64,000 nt of DNA, from positions 558,001 to 622,000 of the forward strand of contig CAVPVB010000007.1 of the NCBI GenBank assembly GCA_963709085.1. Direction: 5' to 3'. This DNA is from Rhodovastum sp963709085 (GTDB lineage Bacteria > Pseudomonadota > Alphaproteobacteria > Acetobacterales > Acetobacteraceae). Each line of letters opens with the position of its first letter. The first letter of the stretch is position 1. The notes beneath the pieces are model-generated. The model was given only the letters and a program-made list of their open reading frames with translations, ran no database searches and was not told where the DNA came from. A program made the position numbers and the translations under genes. This document shows, piece by piece, positions 48,415 to 57,930 of the stretch.

Positions 48415-49535
48415 CGCGAATCTCCGGGGTGGCGCCGGCGGGTCAGCGCCAGCAGCAGGCCCATGCTCAGCGCCACCGCCAGTGCCGACGAGCCGCCATA
48501 GCTGACGAATGGCAGCGTCATGCCCTTGGTGGGAATGAGGTGCAGGGTCGAGGCCATGTTGACGAAGGCCTGCAGCCCGAAGCTGGCCACCAGCCCGGTG
48601 GCGGCCAGGACGACGAATTCATCCGCCTCGGCCAGCATCCGCAGCAGCCCGCGCAACACGATGAAGGCGAACAGCCCCATGATGACCAGGCACAGCACCA
48701 TGCCGAACTCCTCGCCCGCCACCGCGAACACGGTGTCGGCATGCGCATCCGGCAGCAGGTCCTTCACCCGTCCCTCGCCCGGCCCGAGGCCGAGAAAGCC
48801 GCCATTGCCGAACGCCTCCAGCGAGCGGGTCACCTGATAATTGTCGCCCTGCGTGGGGTCCCAGAACCGCATCACCCGGCTGCGCACATGCGGGAAGAAG
48901 GCAAAGGCGGCCACGCCCGCCCCGGCCATGCCGGCCACGCCGATGCCGGCCAGCACGAGGTTCAGTCCGCCGACGAACAATTGCAGGAAAAACACGCCGG
49001 TGATCACCGCCAGCATGCCCACGTCGGGCTGCGACTTCAGCAGCAGCACGATCACCGCGTACACCGCGAAGGCCACCAGCATGCCGGGAAACTGCGCCGT
49101 CCGCTTGCCCTCGGTCAGCATCCAGGCCGCCACCACGGCGAAGCAGGGTTTCAGGAACTCGCTCGGCTGCAGCGACAGCCCGGGCAGCGACACCCAGCGC
49201 CGCGCGCCCTTGATCTCCACCCCCGCCACCAGCGTCAGCGCGGTCAGCGCCAGGGCGATCACGCAGCCCACCAGCGCCACCCGCCGCACCCCGCGCGGCG
49301 ACAGCAGCGACACCACCACCACGATCGCCCCGGCGGCGCTGAGGAAGAAGATCTGCTTGAGGATGAAGATGTCACGCGACTGGTTGATGCGCTCGGCGAC
49401 CGCCGGGCTCGCCGCCAGCATCATCACGTAGCCGAGCCCGATCAGGGTGCCGACCGCCAGCAGCGTCCAGCGGTCCACCGTCCACCACCAGCGGCCCAGC
49501 AGCGAGGTATCGGCGCGTGACAGCGGCGGCAGCAT
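48411..49535 (-). CDS. ftsW: Septal peptidoglycan glycosyltransferase FtsW
   Basis: Predicted 374-residue SEDS-family protein with about ten membrane helices. FtsW polymerises lipid II at the septum with FtsI. Signature segments: NQSRDIFILKQIFFL, GARRWVSLPGLSLQPSEFLKP (the conserved periplasmic loop with the catalytic Asp region further on), LLLKSQPDVGMLAV, and NYQVTRSLEAFGNGGFLGLGPGEG, then LPDAHADTVFAVAGEEFG and MTLPFVSYGGSS. It starts at 49535 directly after the murD stop. Confidence 0.95.
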   Translation of the reverse strand: MLPPLSRADTSLLGRWWWTVDRWTLLAVGTLIGLGYVMMLAASPAVAERINQSRDIFILKQIFFLSAAGAIVVVVSLLSPRGVRRVALVGCVIALALTALTLVAGVEIKGARRWVSLPGLSLQPSEFLKPCFAVVAAWMLTEGKRTAQFPGMLVAFAVYAVIVLLLKSQPDVGMLAVITGVFFLQLFVGGLNLVLAGIGVAGMAGAGVAAFAFFPHVRSRVMRFWDPTQGDNYQVTRSLEAFGNGGFLGLGPGEGRVKDLLPDAHADTVFAVAGEEFGMVLCLVIMGLFAFIVLRGLLRMLAEADEFVVLAATGLVASFGLQAFVNMASTLHLIPTKGMTLPFVSYGGSSALAVALSMGLLLALTRRRHPGDSR

Positions 49536-50915
49536 CTATCCGCCCTCCGCAATCGCCTGCGCCAGCGCCCGGAAACGGTCGCCGCGCTGGTCGAAGCCGG
49601 TGAACTGGTCCCAGGACGCGCAGGCCGGCGATAGCAGCACCACCGACGCCGCGTTGTCCCGCGCCGCTTTCCATCCCTGCGCCACCGCCGCCTCCAGCGT
49701 GCCCACCTCGCGGTACGGCACGCCGTGCGCCGCCAGCGTCGCCGCCAGAACCGGCGCATCCCGCCCGATCAGCAGCGCCAGCGCGAGGCGCGGGAAGAAG
49801 GGAGCCAGGCTCTCGATGCCGCCCGCCTTGGCCTGGCCGCCGGCGATCCACACGATCCGGTCGTAGCAGCCGAGCGCGCGGGCGGCGGAATCGGCGTTGG
49901 TCGCCTTGCTGTCGTTGATGAACAGCACGCCGCCGGCCTCGGCCACGCGCTCCTGGCGATGCGCCAGTCCCGGATAGGTCTCGATCGCCGCCGCGATATC
50001 GGCCCGGGCGACACCGAGCGCCTGCGCCAGCGCGGCCGCCGCGGCGGCGTTCTGGGCGTTGTGGGTACCCGGCAGGGCGCGGGCGGCGGCGAGATCGGCG
50101 ATCGGGCCGGCGGCGTCGCGCAGCACAGTGCCGTCCGTCCAGATATCGGCCGGGCCTTCGCCAGAAATCGTCACCAGCCGCGCCGGAAATTTGCGTAACG
50201 ATTCTGTCATATCGCGCGACGGCGCATCATCGACGCCGACCACGGCGGTATCGGCCGCGGTCTGGCGGGCGAAAATTGCCCGTTTGGCACGGGCATAGCC
50301 GGCCATGTTGCCATGGCGGTCGATATGATCAGCGCTGAGGTTGAGCATGGCGGCCGCATCAAAACGTATAGTTTCGAGTCGCTCCAACATGTAGGAGGAC
50401 ATTTCCAGCACGTACACCCCATCCTGTGGCAGCAGCGGCAGCGCCAGGGCGGCCGTGCCCAGATTGCCGCCGGCCGCCACCGGCCGTCCGGCCCGCTCAA
50501 GGATGTGCGCCAGCAGCGCCGTGGTGGTGGATTTGCCGTTGGTGCCGGTGATGCCGGCGAAAAGCGCCGCCGAGCCGGCCGCCCGCACCGCGCGGAACAG
50601 CAGTTCCGCATCCGACAGGATCGCCACCCCGGCGGCGATCGCCCGGGCCGCGAGCGGGTGCGGCGCCGGCAGATGGTGCGGAATGCCGGGCGACAGAACC
50701 AGCGCCTCCAGCCCTTCCATCTCCGGCTCGGCGACGGTGATGCCGGCATCCGCGGCCGCCGCGCGCGCCGCCGGCTGGTCGTCCCACGCCACCACCTCGG
50801 CGCCCATGCCCAGCAGGGCGCGCGCCACCGGCAGACCGTTCCTGCCGAGCCCGACCACGGCGAAGCGACGCCCCGCGAAAAGGCCTGGGGCAAAAATGTT
50901 GGCGGAGAAATTCAT
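49536..50915 (-). CDS. murD: UDP-MurNAc-L-Ala--D-glutamate ligase
   Basis: Predicted 459-residue ligase adding D-Glu. FAVVGLGRNGLPVARALLGMG is the N-terminal UDP-binding motif, GITGTNGKSTTTALLAHIL the ATP loop, VLEMSSYMLE and LNLSADHIDRHG the metal-binding region, and FINDSKATNADSAARAL plus VWIAGGQAKAGG the C-terminal domain. The start ATG at 50915 overlaps the mraY stop (ATGA). It immediately precedes ftsW. Confidence 0.96.
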   Translation of the reverse strand: MNFSANIFAPGLFAGRRFAVVGLGRNGLPVARALLGMGAEVVAWDDQPAARAAAADAGITVAEPEMEGLEALVLSPGIPHHLPAPHPLAARAIAAGVAILSDAELLFRAVRAAGSAALFAGITGTNGKSTTTALLAHILERAGRPVAAGGNLGTAALALPLLPQDGVYVLEMSSYMLERLETIRFDAAAMLNLSADHIDRHGNMAGYARAKRAIFARQTAADTAVVGVDDAPSRDMTESLRKFPARLVTISGEGPADIWTDGTVLRDAAGPIADLAAARALPGTHNAQNAAAAAALAQALGVARADIAAAIETYPGLAHRQERVAEAGGVLFINDSKATNADSAARALGCYDRIVWIAGGQAKAGGIESLAPFFPRLALALLIGRDAPVLAATLAAHGVPYREVGTLEAAVAQGWKAARDNAASVVLLSPACASWDQFTGFDQRGDRFRALAQAIAEGG

Positions 50916-52000
50916 CGGATTTTCAGGGTCCCCAGCCCGATCAGGGCCAGAATGACCGAGATGATCCAGAAGCGGATGACAATGGTGGCTTCCTGCCAGC
51001 CCTTCTTCTCGAAATGATGGTGCAGCGGCGCCATCAGGAACACGCGCCGGCCGGTGCGCTTGAACCAGAACACCTGCACGATGACACTGACCGTCTCCAG
51101 CACGAACAGGCCGCCGACGATCCCCAGCACCACTTCATGCTTGGTGGCCACCGCCACCGCCCCCAGCGCGCCGCCCAGCGCCAGCGCCCCGGTGTCGCCC
51201 ATGAACACCGCCGCCGGCGGCGCGTTGAACCACAGGAAGCCGAGCCCCGCGCCGATCAGCGCCGAGCAGAACACCGCCAGCTCGCCCACGCCCGGCACGA
51301 AATTGAGCTGCAGGTAGTCGGCGAAGATGCGGTTGCCCACCAGGTACGCAATCAGCGCGAACACCCCGGCGGCGATGATGGTCGGCACGATCGCCAGCCC
51401 GTCGAGCCCGTCGGTGAGGTTCACCGCGTTGGAGAAGCCGAGCATCACCACCATCGCCACCACCGGGAAGGCGTAGCCGAGCGGGATCAGCACCTCCTTG
51501 AACACCGGCACGGCGAAGCCGGTGGCCAGCGGCTCGCGGGTCAGCAGCATGAAGCTGACGCCGGCCACCAGCCCGAACCCGGCCTGCAGCAGCAGCTTGT
51601 CGCGCGCCGACAGGCCGCGGAAATTGGCTTTCGACAGCTTGATGTAGTCGTCGACGAAGCCGATGGCGCCGTAGCCCAGGGTCAGCAGCAGCACCACCCA
51701 CACATAGCCGTTGGCCAGATTGGTCCAGAGCAGGGTGGACACCGTCATGGAGGCCAGGATGAGCACGCCGCCCATGGTCGGCGTGCCTTTCTTCTCCACC
51801 AGATGCCGCTCCGGTCCGTCCGGCCGGATCGGCTGGCCGTTGCGCTGCACCCGCTTCAGCCCGCGGATGAAGGCCGGCCCCAGCGCCAGGCCGAGCACCA
51901 GCGCGGTGATGCAGGCGCCGCCCGACCGGAAGGTCAGGTAGCGGAACAGATTGAAAATAATAAAATGATCGGCCAACGGCGCGAACAAATTGTACAGCAT
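50912..52000 (-). CDS. mraY: Phospho-MurNAc-pentapeptide transferase MraY
   Basis: Predicted 362-residue integral membrane enzyme with about ten helices. It links UDP-MurNAc-pentapeptide to undecaprenyl phosphate to make lipid I. Catalytic motifs: KKGTPTMGGVLIL, GFVDDYIKLSK (Asp pair), FSNAVNLTDGLDGLAI, and MAPLHHHFEKKGWQE (HHH motif). The ATG at 52000 gives the standard MLYNLFAPLA start and overlaps the murF stop by one base (TGATG). A longer upstream frame runs through murF and is not meaningful. Confidence 0.97.
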   Translation of the reverse strand: MLYNLFAPLADHFIIFNLFRYLTFRSGGACITALVLGLALGPAFIRGLKRVQRNGQPIRPDGPERHLVEKKGTPTMGGVLILASMTVSTLLWTNLANGYVWVVLLLTLGYGAIGFVDDYIKLSKANFRGLSARDKLLLQAGFGLVAGVSFMLLTREPLATGFAVPVFKEVLIPLGYAFPVVAMVVMLGFSNAVNLTDGLDGLAIVPTIIAAGVFALIAYLVGNRIFADYLQLNFVPGVGELAVFCSALIGAGLGFLWFNAPPAAVFMGDTGALALGGALGAVAVATKHEVVLGIVGGLFVLETVSVIVQVFWFKRTGRRVFLMAPLHHHFEKKGWQEATIVIRFWIISVILALIGLGTLKIR

Positions 52001-53394
52001 CAGACCACTCCCACTACCGGCGAATCGATCGCCAGCGCGTCGATGGCCTGCACTACACGTTTCATGCGGCTGCCAAGGCTGCCCTTGACCAGTACCGCAT
52101 CGCCCGGCCGCAATGACGCGGCCACGATTTTCGCCAGCGCCGCCGAATCCGGCGCGTGGCCGCCGCGTTGTGCCGGCGGCACGGCCTCCTGCAGGTGCCG
52201 CATCAGCGGCCCGCAGGTAAACAGCAGATCGGCGCTTTGCGCCACATCGGCGGCCAGGCCGGCATGTTCGCCCGGCCCCGCCTCGCCCAGTTCCAGCATG
52301 TCGCCCAGCACGGCGATGCGCCGGGTGGCGGGCTGCAGCGCCAGCACCGCCAGGGCGGCGCTCACCGCGGCGCCCGAGGCGTTGTAGCTTTCGTCCAGCA
52401 GCAGCGCCTGCCCGCCCGGCACGCGCACCATCCGGCGGGCGCCGCGCCCGGCCACCGGCGTGAATCCGGTCAACGCCGCGGCGGCGCGGGCGGCATCCAC
52501 CCCCAGCGCCGCGGCGGCCAGCAGCGCCGCGACGGCGTTCAGCGCCATGTGCCGCCCGGGGGCGGCCAGCCGGAACCGCAACTCGCGGCCGAGGATGGCG
52601 GCCGTCACGTCGCTGCCATCGGCGTCGGTCACCGCTTCCAGCAGCCGCCCGTCGGCGCGGCCGGCGGTGCCGAAGGTCAGCACCCGGGCCGCGCCGGCAT
52701 GCGCCCGCAGCCGGCCCAGCAACGGCGAATCGCCCGGCAGCACCGCCGTGCCGCCCGGTTCCAGCCCGACCAGGATCGACGCCTTTTCGTCGGCGATCGC
52801 CTCGATGCTGCCGAGATGGCCGACATGCGCCTTTTCCACCGCAGTCACCACGGCGACATGCGGCCGCGCCAGCCGGGCCAGCGGGGCGATCTCGCCTGCA
52901 TGGTTCATGCCGATCTCGATCACGCCGAAATCCGCGCCGGCCGGCAGGCGGGCCAGCGTCAGCGGCACCCCCCAATGGTTGTTGTAGGAGGCCTCGGCGG
53001 CATGGGTGTCGCCGAACGCGGCCAGAATGCTGCGCAGCATCTCCTTGGTGGTGGTCTTGCCCACCGAGCCGGTCACCGCCACCACGCCGCCGCCGAACCG
53101 GGTGCGGGCATAGCCGCCGAGCCGGTGCAGCGCCGCCAGCGTGTCGTCCACCACCAGCAACGGCGATTCCGCCGCCACCCCCTCGGGTCCCCAGGCGACC
53201 AGCGCGCCGCCGGCGCCGCCGACCAGCGCATCGGCGACAAAAGCGTGGCCGTTGCGGGTTTCGCCGCCCAGCGCCACGAACAGATCGCCCGGCCGCAGCG
53301 TCCGCGTATCGATCGACACACCCGACGCGGCGAACGGCGTGAGCATGGCCCCACCGGTCGCCTCGACCAGGTCATCGGGGTTCCAGAGAATCAT
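52000..53394 (-). CDS. murF: UDP-MurNAc-tripeptide--D-Ala-D-Ala ligase
   Basis: Predicted 464-residue ligase that adds D-Ala-D-Ala and completes the pentapeptide. GVSIDTRTLRPGDLFVAL is the UDP-binding start, VVAVTGSVGKTTTKEMLRSIL the ATP loop, SYNNHWGVPLTLAR and VIEIGMNHAGEIAPLARLARP the MurF-specific region, and LLDESYNASGAAVSAAL the C-terminal part. The ATG at 53394 overlaps the murE stop by four bases. Confidence 0.96.
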   Translation of the reverse strand: MILWNPDDLVEATGGAMLTPFAASGVSIDTRTLRPGDLFVALGGETRNGHAFVADALVGGAGGALVAWGPEGVAAESPLLVVDDTLAALHRLGGYARTRFGGGVVAVTGSVGKTTTKEMLRSILAAFGDTHAAEASYNNHWGVPLTLARLPAGADFGVIEIGMNHAGEIAPLARLARPHVAVVTAVEKAHVGHLGSIEAIADEKASILVGLEPGGTAVLPGDSPLLGRLRAHAGAARVLTFGTAGRADGRLLEAVTDADGSDVTAAILGRELRFRLAAPGRHMALNAVAALLAAAALGVDAARAAAALTGFTPVAGRGARRMVRVPGGQALLLDESYNASGAAVSAALAVLALQPATRRIAVLGDMLELGEAGPGEHAGLAADVAQSADLLFTCGPLMRHLQEAVPPAQRGGHAPDSAALAKIVAASLRPGDAVLVKGSLGSRMKRVVQAIDALAIDSPVVGVV

Positions 53395-54905
53395 GCCGCG
53401 CGCTCCCCGCCTGGGCGGGGGGAAGGCGGCGCCGCCGCGAGCAACCGCCGCACTGTTTCCACGTCATCGAAGGGCAGCGTCACCGTGCCGATGGTCTGGC
53501 CCTGCTCGTGCCCCTTGCCGGCCACCGCCAGCACATCGCCGGGCCGGAGATCGGCCAGCGCCGTGGCGATCGCGGCTTCCCGCCCGCCGCCGTCCCGCCC
53601 GCCCGGGCAGCCCGCCAGCACCGCGGCGCGGATGGCGGCGGGGTTCTCGCTGCGGGGATTGTCGTCGGTCACCACCGCCACATCGGCCAGCCGTGCCGCC
53701 GCCGCGCCCATCAGCGGGCGCTTGCCCGGGTCGCGGTCGCCACCGGCGCCGAACACCACGTGCAGCCGCCCCTGCGTGTGCGGTCGCAGCGCCGTCAGCA
53801 GCCGCTCCAGCGCATCCGGCGTGTGGGCGTAGTCCACATACACCGCGGCGCCGTTGTCCAACCGTGCCGCCAGCTCCATCCGCCCGCGCACGCCAGTCAG
53901 CGCGCCGAGATGGTCGAACACGTCGGCGACCCCGGTCGCCCCGGCCCCGGTCGCCTCAGCGAGTGCCGCCGCCAGCAACGCGTTGTCCGCCTGGAACCGG
54001 CCGGGCAGGGGGAGAAAAACCTCGCGGCGCGTGCCGCCGGCCTCGATGTCCAGCGCCTGCCCGTCCGGCAGCGGCGTCGCCCGCAGCAGCCGGATCGCCG
54101 AGCCGCCCTCGCCGACGGTGCGCAGATCCAGCCGCCGTTGCGCCGCCACGGCGCGCAGCGCGTCCATGCTGGCGGCGTCCAGCGTCGTGCTGGCGAGCGC
54201 CGGCGCGCCTTCCGCCAGCAGCGCCGAGAACAGGCGCAGCTTGGCGGCACGGTAGGCTTCCATGGTGCCGTGGTAGTCCAGATGGTCGCGGGTGAGGTTG
54301 GTGAACGCGCCGGCCGCCAGCCGCACCCCGTCCAGCCGGAACTGATCCAGCCCGTGCGAGGAGGCTTCCATGGCGGCGTGCTGCACCCCGGCCCGGGCCA
54401 GCCGCGCCATCGTCTGCGCCAGCGCCTCCGGATCGGGCGTGGTCAGGCCGGGTCCAGGCGCGAAACCGGGCGCATGCAGCCCGAGCGTGCCCAGGCTGGC
54501 GGCCTTGTGCCCGGCCAGCGTCCAGAGCTGGCGCAGGAACTCCACCGTGCTGGTTTTGCCGTTGGTGCCGGTGACCGCCACCACGGTGTCGGGCTGCGCG
54601 CCCGCCAGCACGGCGGCGATCTGCGCCAGGCGCTGGCGCGGCTCGGGGTCGAGCAGGAGCGGTCGCCCCGGCACCTCGGCCGGCCACACCGTCCCCTCGG
54701 GGGCCAGGACCGCGGCGGCGCCGCGCGCCACGGCATCGGCGATGAAAGCCCGCCCGTCCACCCGGGTGCCGGGCAGCGCGACGAACAGAAATCCGGGCAG
54801 CATGCGGCGGCTGTCGGCGCTCGCGCCGGCGAAATCCAGCGCCGCGGCGGCATGCCAGCTCCGCGCAGCCTCACCGGAGGTCGCCAGGGCGGGGATGGCC
54901 CGCAT
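53391..54905 (-). CDS. murE: UDP-MurNAc-dipeptide--meso-diaminopimelate ligase
   Basis: Predicted 504-residue ligase adding the third stem residue. The ATP loop is AVTGTNGKTSTVEFLRQLW (residues about 111-129). AMEASSHGLDQFRLDG and NLTRDHLDYHGTMEAY follow. The specificity motif is DDNPRSE, the DNPR form that selects meso-diaminopimelate rather than lysine. I chose the ATG at 54905, four bases after the ftsI stop. The TTG at 54923 would extend the gene by six residues into ftsI. Confidence 0.96.
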   Translation of the reverse strand: MRAIPALATSGEAARSWHAAAALDFAGASADSRRMLPGFLFVALPGTRVDGRAFIADAVARGAAAVLAPEGTVWPAEVPGRPLLLDPEPRQRLAQIAAVLAGAQPDTVVAVTGTNGKTSTVEFLRQLWTLAGHKAASLGTLGLHAPGFAPGPGLTTPDPEALAQTMARLARAGVQHAAMEASSHGLDQFRLDGVRLAAGAFTNLTRDHLDYHGTMEAYRAAKLRLFSALLAEGAPALASTTLDAASMDALRAVAAQRRLDLRTVGEGGSAIRLLRATPLPDGQALDIEAGGTRREVFLPLPGRFQADNALLAAALAEATGAGATGVADVFDHLGALTGVRGRMELAARLDNGAAVYVDYAHTPDALERLLTALRPHTQGRLHVVFGAGGDRDPGKRPLMGAAAARLADVAVVTDDNPRSENPAAIRAAVLAGCPGGRDGGGREAAIATALADLRPGDVLAVAGKGHEQGQTIGTVTLPFDDVETVRRLLAAAPPSPRPGGERAA

Positions 54906-54909
54906 GAGA

Positions 54910-56950
54910 TCAGCGCACCGCAATCGCGGCTCCGGAGAATTGCGTGCCGGCCTCGCGCCGGGCGGCGACGGTGGTCACCTCGCCCCGTGCGGCGGGGATG
55001 GCGTTCGCCTCGCGCCGCATGTCGCGCGGCGCGGTGGCCGCCGGGGCGCCGGGCTGCGCGGCCGTCGGGATGGAGGGGCGCGGCAGGCCGGCCACCGGGG
55101 GCGAGGCCTTCGCCGGCGGCGGCGGCACCGCGGCGACCGGCTTGGCGCCGGCCGGCCGGCCGGGCTCCAGCGGCTGGGCGAGCTGGGCATTGATCGCCGG
55201 CACGTTGTCGGTCTCCGGCAGCAGGCCGAGCACCGGCCCGATCCGCGCGATCACCTTTCCGGCCGCCGGCGCGCTCACCCAGCCGGCGGTGGCATAGCCG
55301 TAGGTCGCCTTGGTGGCGTGCGGCTCGTCGAGCATCATGTAGACCGCGTAGCGCGGCGCGTTCATCGGGAAGACGCCCATGAAGGCCGAGACGCGGGAGT
55401 GGCGGTTGTAGCCTTTGTTGGTGATCTTCTCCGCCGTGCCGGTCTTGCCGCCGACGAAATACCCCGGCACCTCGGCGGCCTTGCCGAAGCCGTCGGTCAC
55501 CACCAGCCGCATCAGCCGGCGCATGGTGTCCGAGGTGGATTGCTGCATCACCCGCGTGCCCTCGCGCGGGGTGGCGGGGTCGAGCGCCAGCACGGTCGGG
55601 CGCATGTAGGTGCCGCCATTGGCGATCGCCGAGGTGCCGCTGACGACATGCAGCGGCGAGACCGCGATGCCATGGCCGAAGCCGATGGTGAGGGTGGCGA
55701 TCTCCTTCCAGTTGATCGCCGCCGGCGCCAGCGGCGCCGCCGCCTCGGGCAGTTCGACGGGCAGCCGCTTCAGCATGCCCATCTTTTCCATCCAGGCCCG
55801 CTGCAATGTCGGGCCGGAAGCCTGCGCCATCTTCGCGGCGCCAATGTTGGACGAGTAGGCGAGGATTTCCGGGATATAAAGGAACCGGTGCTTGCCCTCG
55901 AAATCGTTGATGGTGAAGCGACCGATATGGATCGGCGCGCTGGCATCGAAGCCGTTCCACAGATTGACGATATTGTTGTCGAGCGCCATCGACGCGGTCT
56001 GCAGCTTGAACGTGCTGCCCGGCTCATAGATGCCGGTGACGCAGCGGTTGAAGCGGTCGTCCGGCACGGTCTGGCCGAACAGGTTGGCGTCGTAGTCGGG
56101 CAGGCTGGCCATCCCCAGCACTTCGCCGGTGCGCACATCCATGACGATGCCGCAGGCGCCGATGGCGGTGAACTCCTCCATCGCGTGCAACAGCTCCTCG
56201 CGCACCGCCGCCTGCACCCGCACGTCGAGCGACAGCCGCAGCGGCTCGGAATCGTCCTCCAGGCGCTGGTCGAAGAAGCGTTCCACCCCGGCGACGCCGT
56301 GGCCGTCCACGTCAACGCCGCCGAGTACCTGGGCGGCGACGCGGCCGAGCGGATAGCGGCGGCGCTCGGTGGATTCGAAGTAGATGCCCGGAATGCCCAG
56401 CGCGTTGATGCGCAGATGCTCCTGCGGGGTGATGTGGCGGGCCAGGTAGACGAATTGCTTCTCGCTCGACAGCCGTTCGATCGCGGTCGCCTCGTCCAGC
56501 TCCGGCAGCACCGATTTGATTTTATGGGCCGCCTCGGCCACGTCGATCATTTCGCGCGGATTGGCATAGACGGATGCGGTCGGCAGCGAGATCGCCAGCA
56601 TCTCGCCGTTGCGGTCGGTGATCATGGCGCGCTTGGCGTGCATCAGCGGCTCGCGGTACGGGTCGTGCCCCGGTGGCGGCAGCGCCGGCACGACAACGTG
56701 CGCGGAATGCAGATTCGGCATCAACGGCTCGATGATGGTGGCGTCCGCCAGCTTGATCGCCAGCACCCCGAACAGCACCGCGAAGCCGGCGGCCGAGGCC
56801 ACCAGCCGCGCCCGCATGCGCTCCATGGCGGCACGGCGCTTCAGGTCGGGGGGTGATCCGCACCGTTTCCATGCGCGGCACCGGGGCTTCGCGCGGCGCG
56901 CCGAACCGGCGGGGCGCGCTGGACGGCGAGGGGGCTTGCGGGTCGCTCAT
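54910..56950 (-). CDS. ftsI: Septal transpeptidase FtsI / PBP3 (one frameshift)
   Basis: Division-specific class B penicillin-binding protein that cross-links septal peptidoglycan. From the internal ATG at 56826 the frame is open. A membrane helix (LVASAAGFAVLFGVLAIKLA), the pedestal domain, the active-site Ser in EPGSTFK (about residue 271 from that ATG), AYSSNIG and GGKTGTAEK are all present. A Pro/Ala-rich tail of about 100 residues extends past the catalytic domain. The true start is the ATG at 56950, which overlaps the ftsL stop (ATGA) and encodes a basic cytoplasmic tail. It is joined to the rest (PDLKRRAA then MERMRARL) only if the six-base G run at 56848-56853 is shortened by one, so one homopolymer base is probably extra. 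Confidence 0.93.
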
Positions 56951-57930
56951 TGCGGCGGCTGCCAGATGGCGGGGGCGCTGGCCGGCGTGACCGGCGATGA
57001 CGCCATGCCGGTGCGGGCCATGCCGAGCGCCGAACTGCTGACCGCCGGCACGGTGGAATAGGCAGGTGCGGCGCGGGCGATGCGGGCCACCGTATCGGAG
57101 GTGCCGGTGCCGGCGCCGTTTCCGGTGCTCGTGCCGGGCGAGGCATAGCTGGGCACGGCATAGCTGGGCACGGGGCGTGGCGGCGGTGCCGCCGCCCGGG
57201 CGGCCGGGATGCTGGCCTGCAGCGGCGGATGCGGGGCCGGCGCGTGCGCCGGCGCGGACTGGGTTTGCAGCGATGCGGTCAGCGATACCGGCGTCAGCCG
57301 CGCCGTGGACGAAGTAACGGATGCCAACTGGGCGTGTGCGAGCTGAGCATGCGCCGGCTGGGCATGCGCCGACTGGGCGTTTACCGGCTGGGCGTTTACC
57401 GGCTGGGCGTTTACCGGCTGGGCGTTTACCGGTGCCGGCCGCGCGCCGGCCGCGGGCTGGGCCGGACGAGGGGCTGGGGCCGCGGCTATCGCCGGTGTTG
57501 CCGTGGCGACCTCCGGCGCTCGGGTGCCGCTCGGCTGGTCAGTCGCAGGCTTCGGCTCCGGCGGCGGCGCGGGCTGCGGTTCCGGCAGCTTCGCCGTCGG
57601 CGCGTCGGGCTCCAGCGGCGCCGCCTCGGCTGCCGGCGCGCCCACCGGCGGCAGGCGCTTCTCGAACTCGGGCCAGGCGGTGAACTGGGTCGGTGCCGTC
57701 TTCTTCAGCGACGGCAAATGCTGGTCGGCCAGATCCCCCAGTCGCTGCGGCTCGTTCAGCAGCGCGTACTCGGCGCTCAGCACGCCGGCCCGTTCCCGCG
57801 CCGCGTCGGCCTGTCTGACCGTGCGCGCGATCTCGCGGTCGAGCATCTGTGCCTGGTGCTTGGCCTGGTACAGGTACAGGCCAGCCCCGCCGGCGAGCAG
57901 CATGCAAACGATGGTGAACGGGCGGGTCAT
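56947..57930 (-). CDS. ftsL: FtsL-like division protein with repeat-rich tail
   Basis: Predicted 327-residue protein at the usual ftsL locus between rsmH and ftsI. The FtsL-like part is residues 1-90: a membrane helix (FTIVCMLLAGGAGLYLY), a coiled coil (HQAQMLDREIARTVRQADAARERAGVL) and YALLNEPQRLGDLADQHLPSL. A long Ala/Pro/Gln-rich tail not found in the short classical FtsL follows, including tandem VNAQP and AHAQ pentapeptides (about residues 166-200). FtsL acts with FtsB and FtsQ to activate FtsWI. The tail would lie in the periplasm; its role is unknown. Confidence 0.85.
   Translation of the reverse strand: MTRPFTIVCMLLAGGAGLYLYQAKHQAQMLDREIARTVRQADAARERAGVLSAEYALLNEPQRLGDLADQHLPSLKKTAPTQFTAWPEFEKRLPPVGAPAAEAAPLEPDAPTAKLPEPQPAPPPEPKPATDQPSGTRAPEVATATPAIAAAPAPRPAQPAAGARPAPVNAQPVNAQPVNAQPVNAQSAHAQPAHAQLAHAQLASVTSSTARLTPVSLTASLQTQSAPAHAPAPHPPLQASIPAARAAAPPPRPVPSYAVPSYASPGTSTGNGAGTGTSDTVARIARAAPAYSTVPAVSSSALGMARTGMASSPVTPASAPAIWQPPQ
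57330..57434. repeat. 15-bp tandem repeat inside ftsL
   Basis: Near-perfect 15-bp units (GGGCGTTTACCGGCT on the plus strand) run from 57375 to about 57434, and more diverged units of the same length extend left to about 57330. They encode PVNAQ, then AHAQ(P/L), on the minus strand. The array keeps frame, so copy-number change would alter only tail length. Confidence 0.85.

Noticed and set aside
54370..56856. An 828-residue plus-strand frame opposite murE and ftsI
   Set aside because: Its residues mirror the reverse frame of two well-supported genes; there is no ribosome-binding site or family match.
57330..57434. CRISPR array
   Set aside because: The repeats are contiguous 15-bp units with no spacers and keep the ftsL reading frame, so they are a coding tandem repeat. 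No other CRISPR-like array is present in the window.
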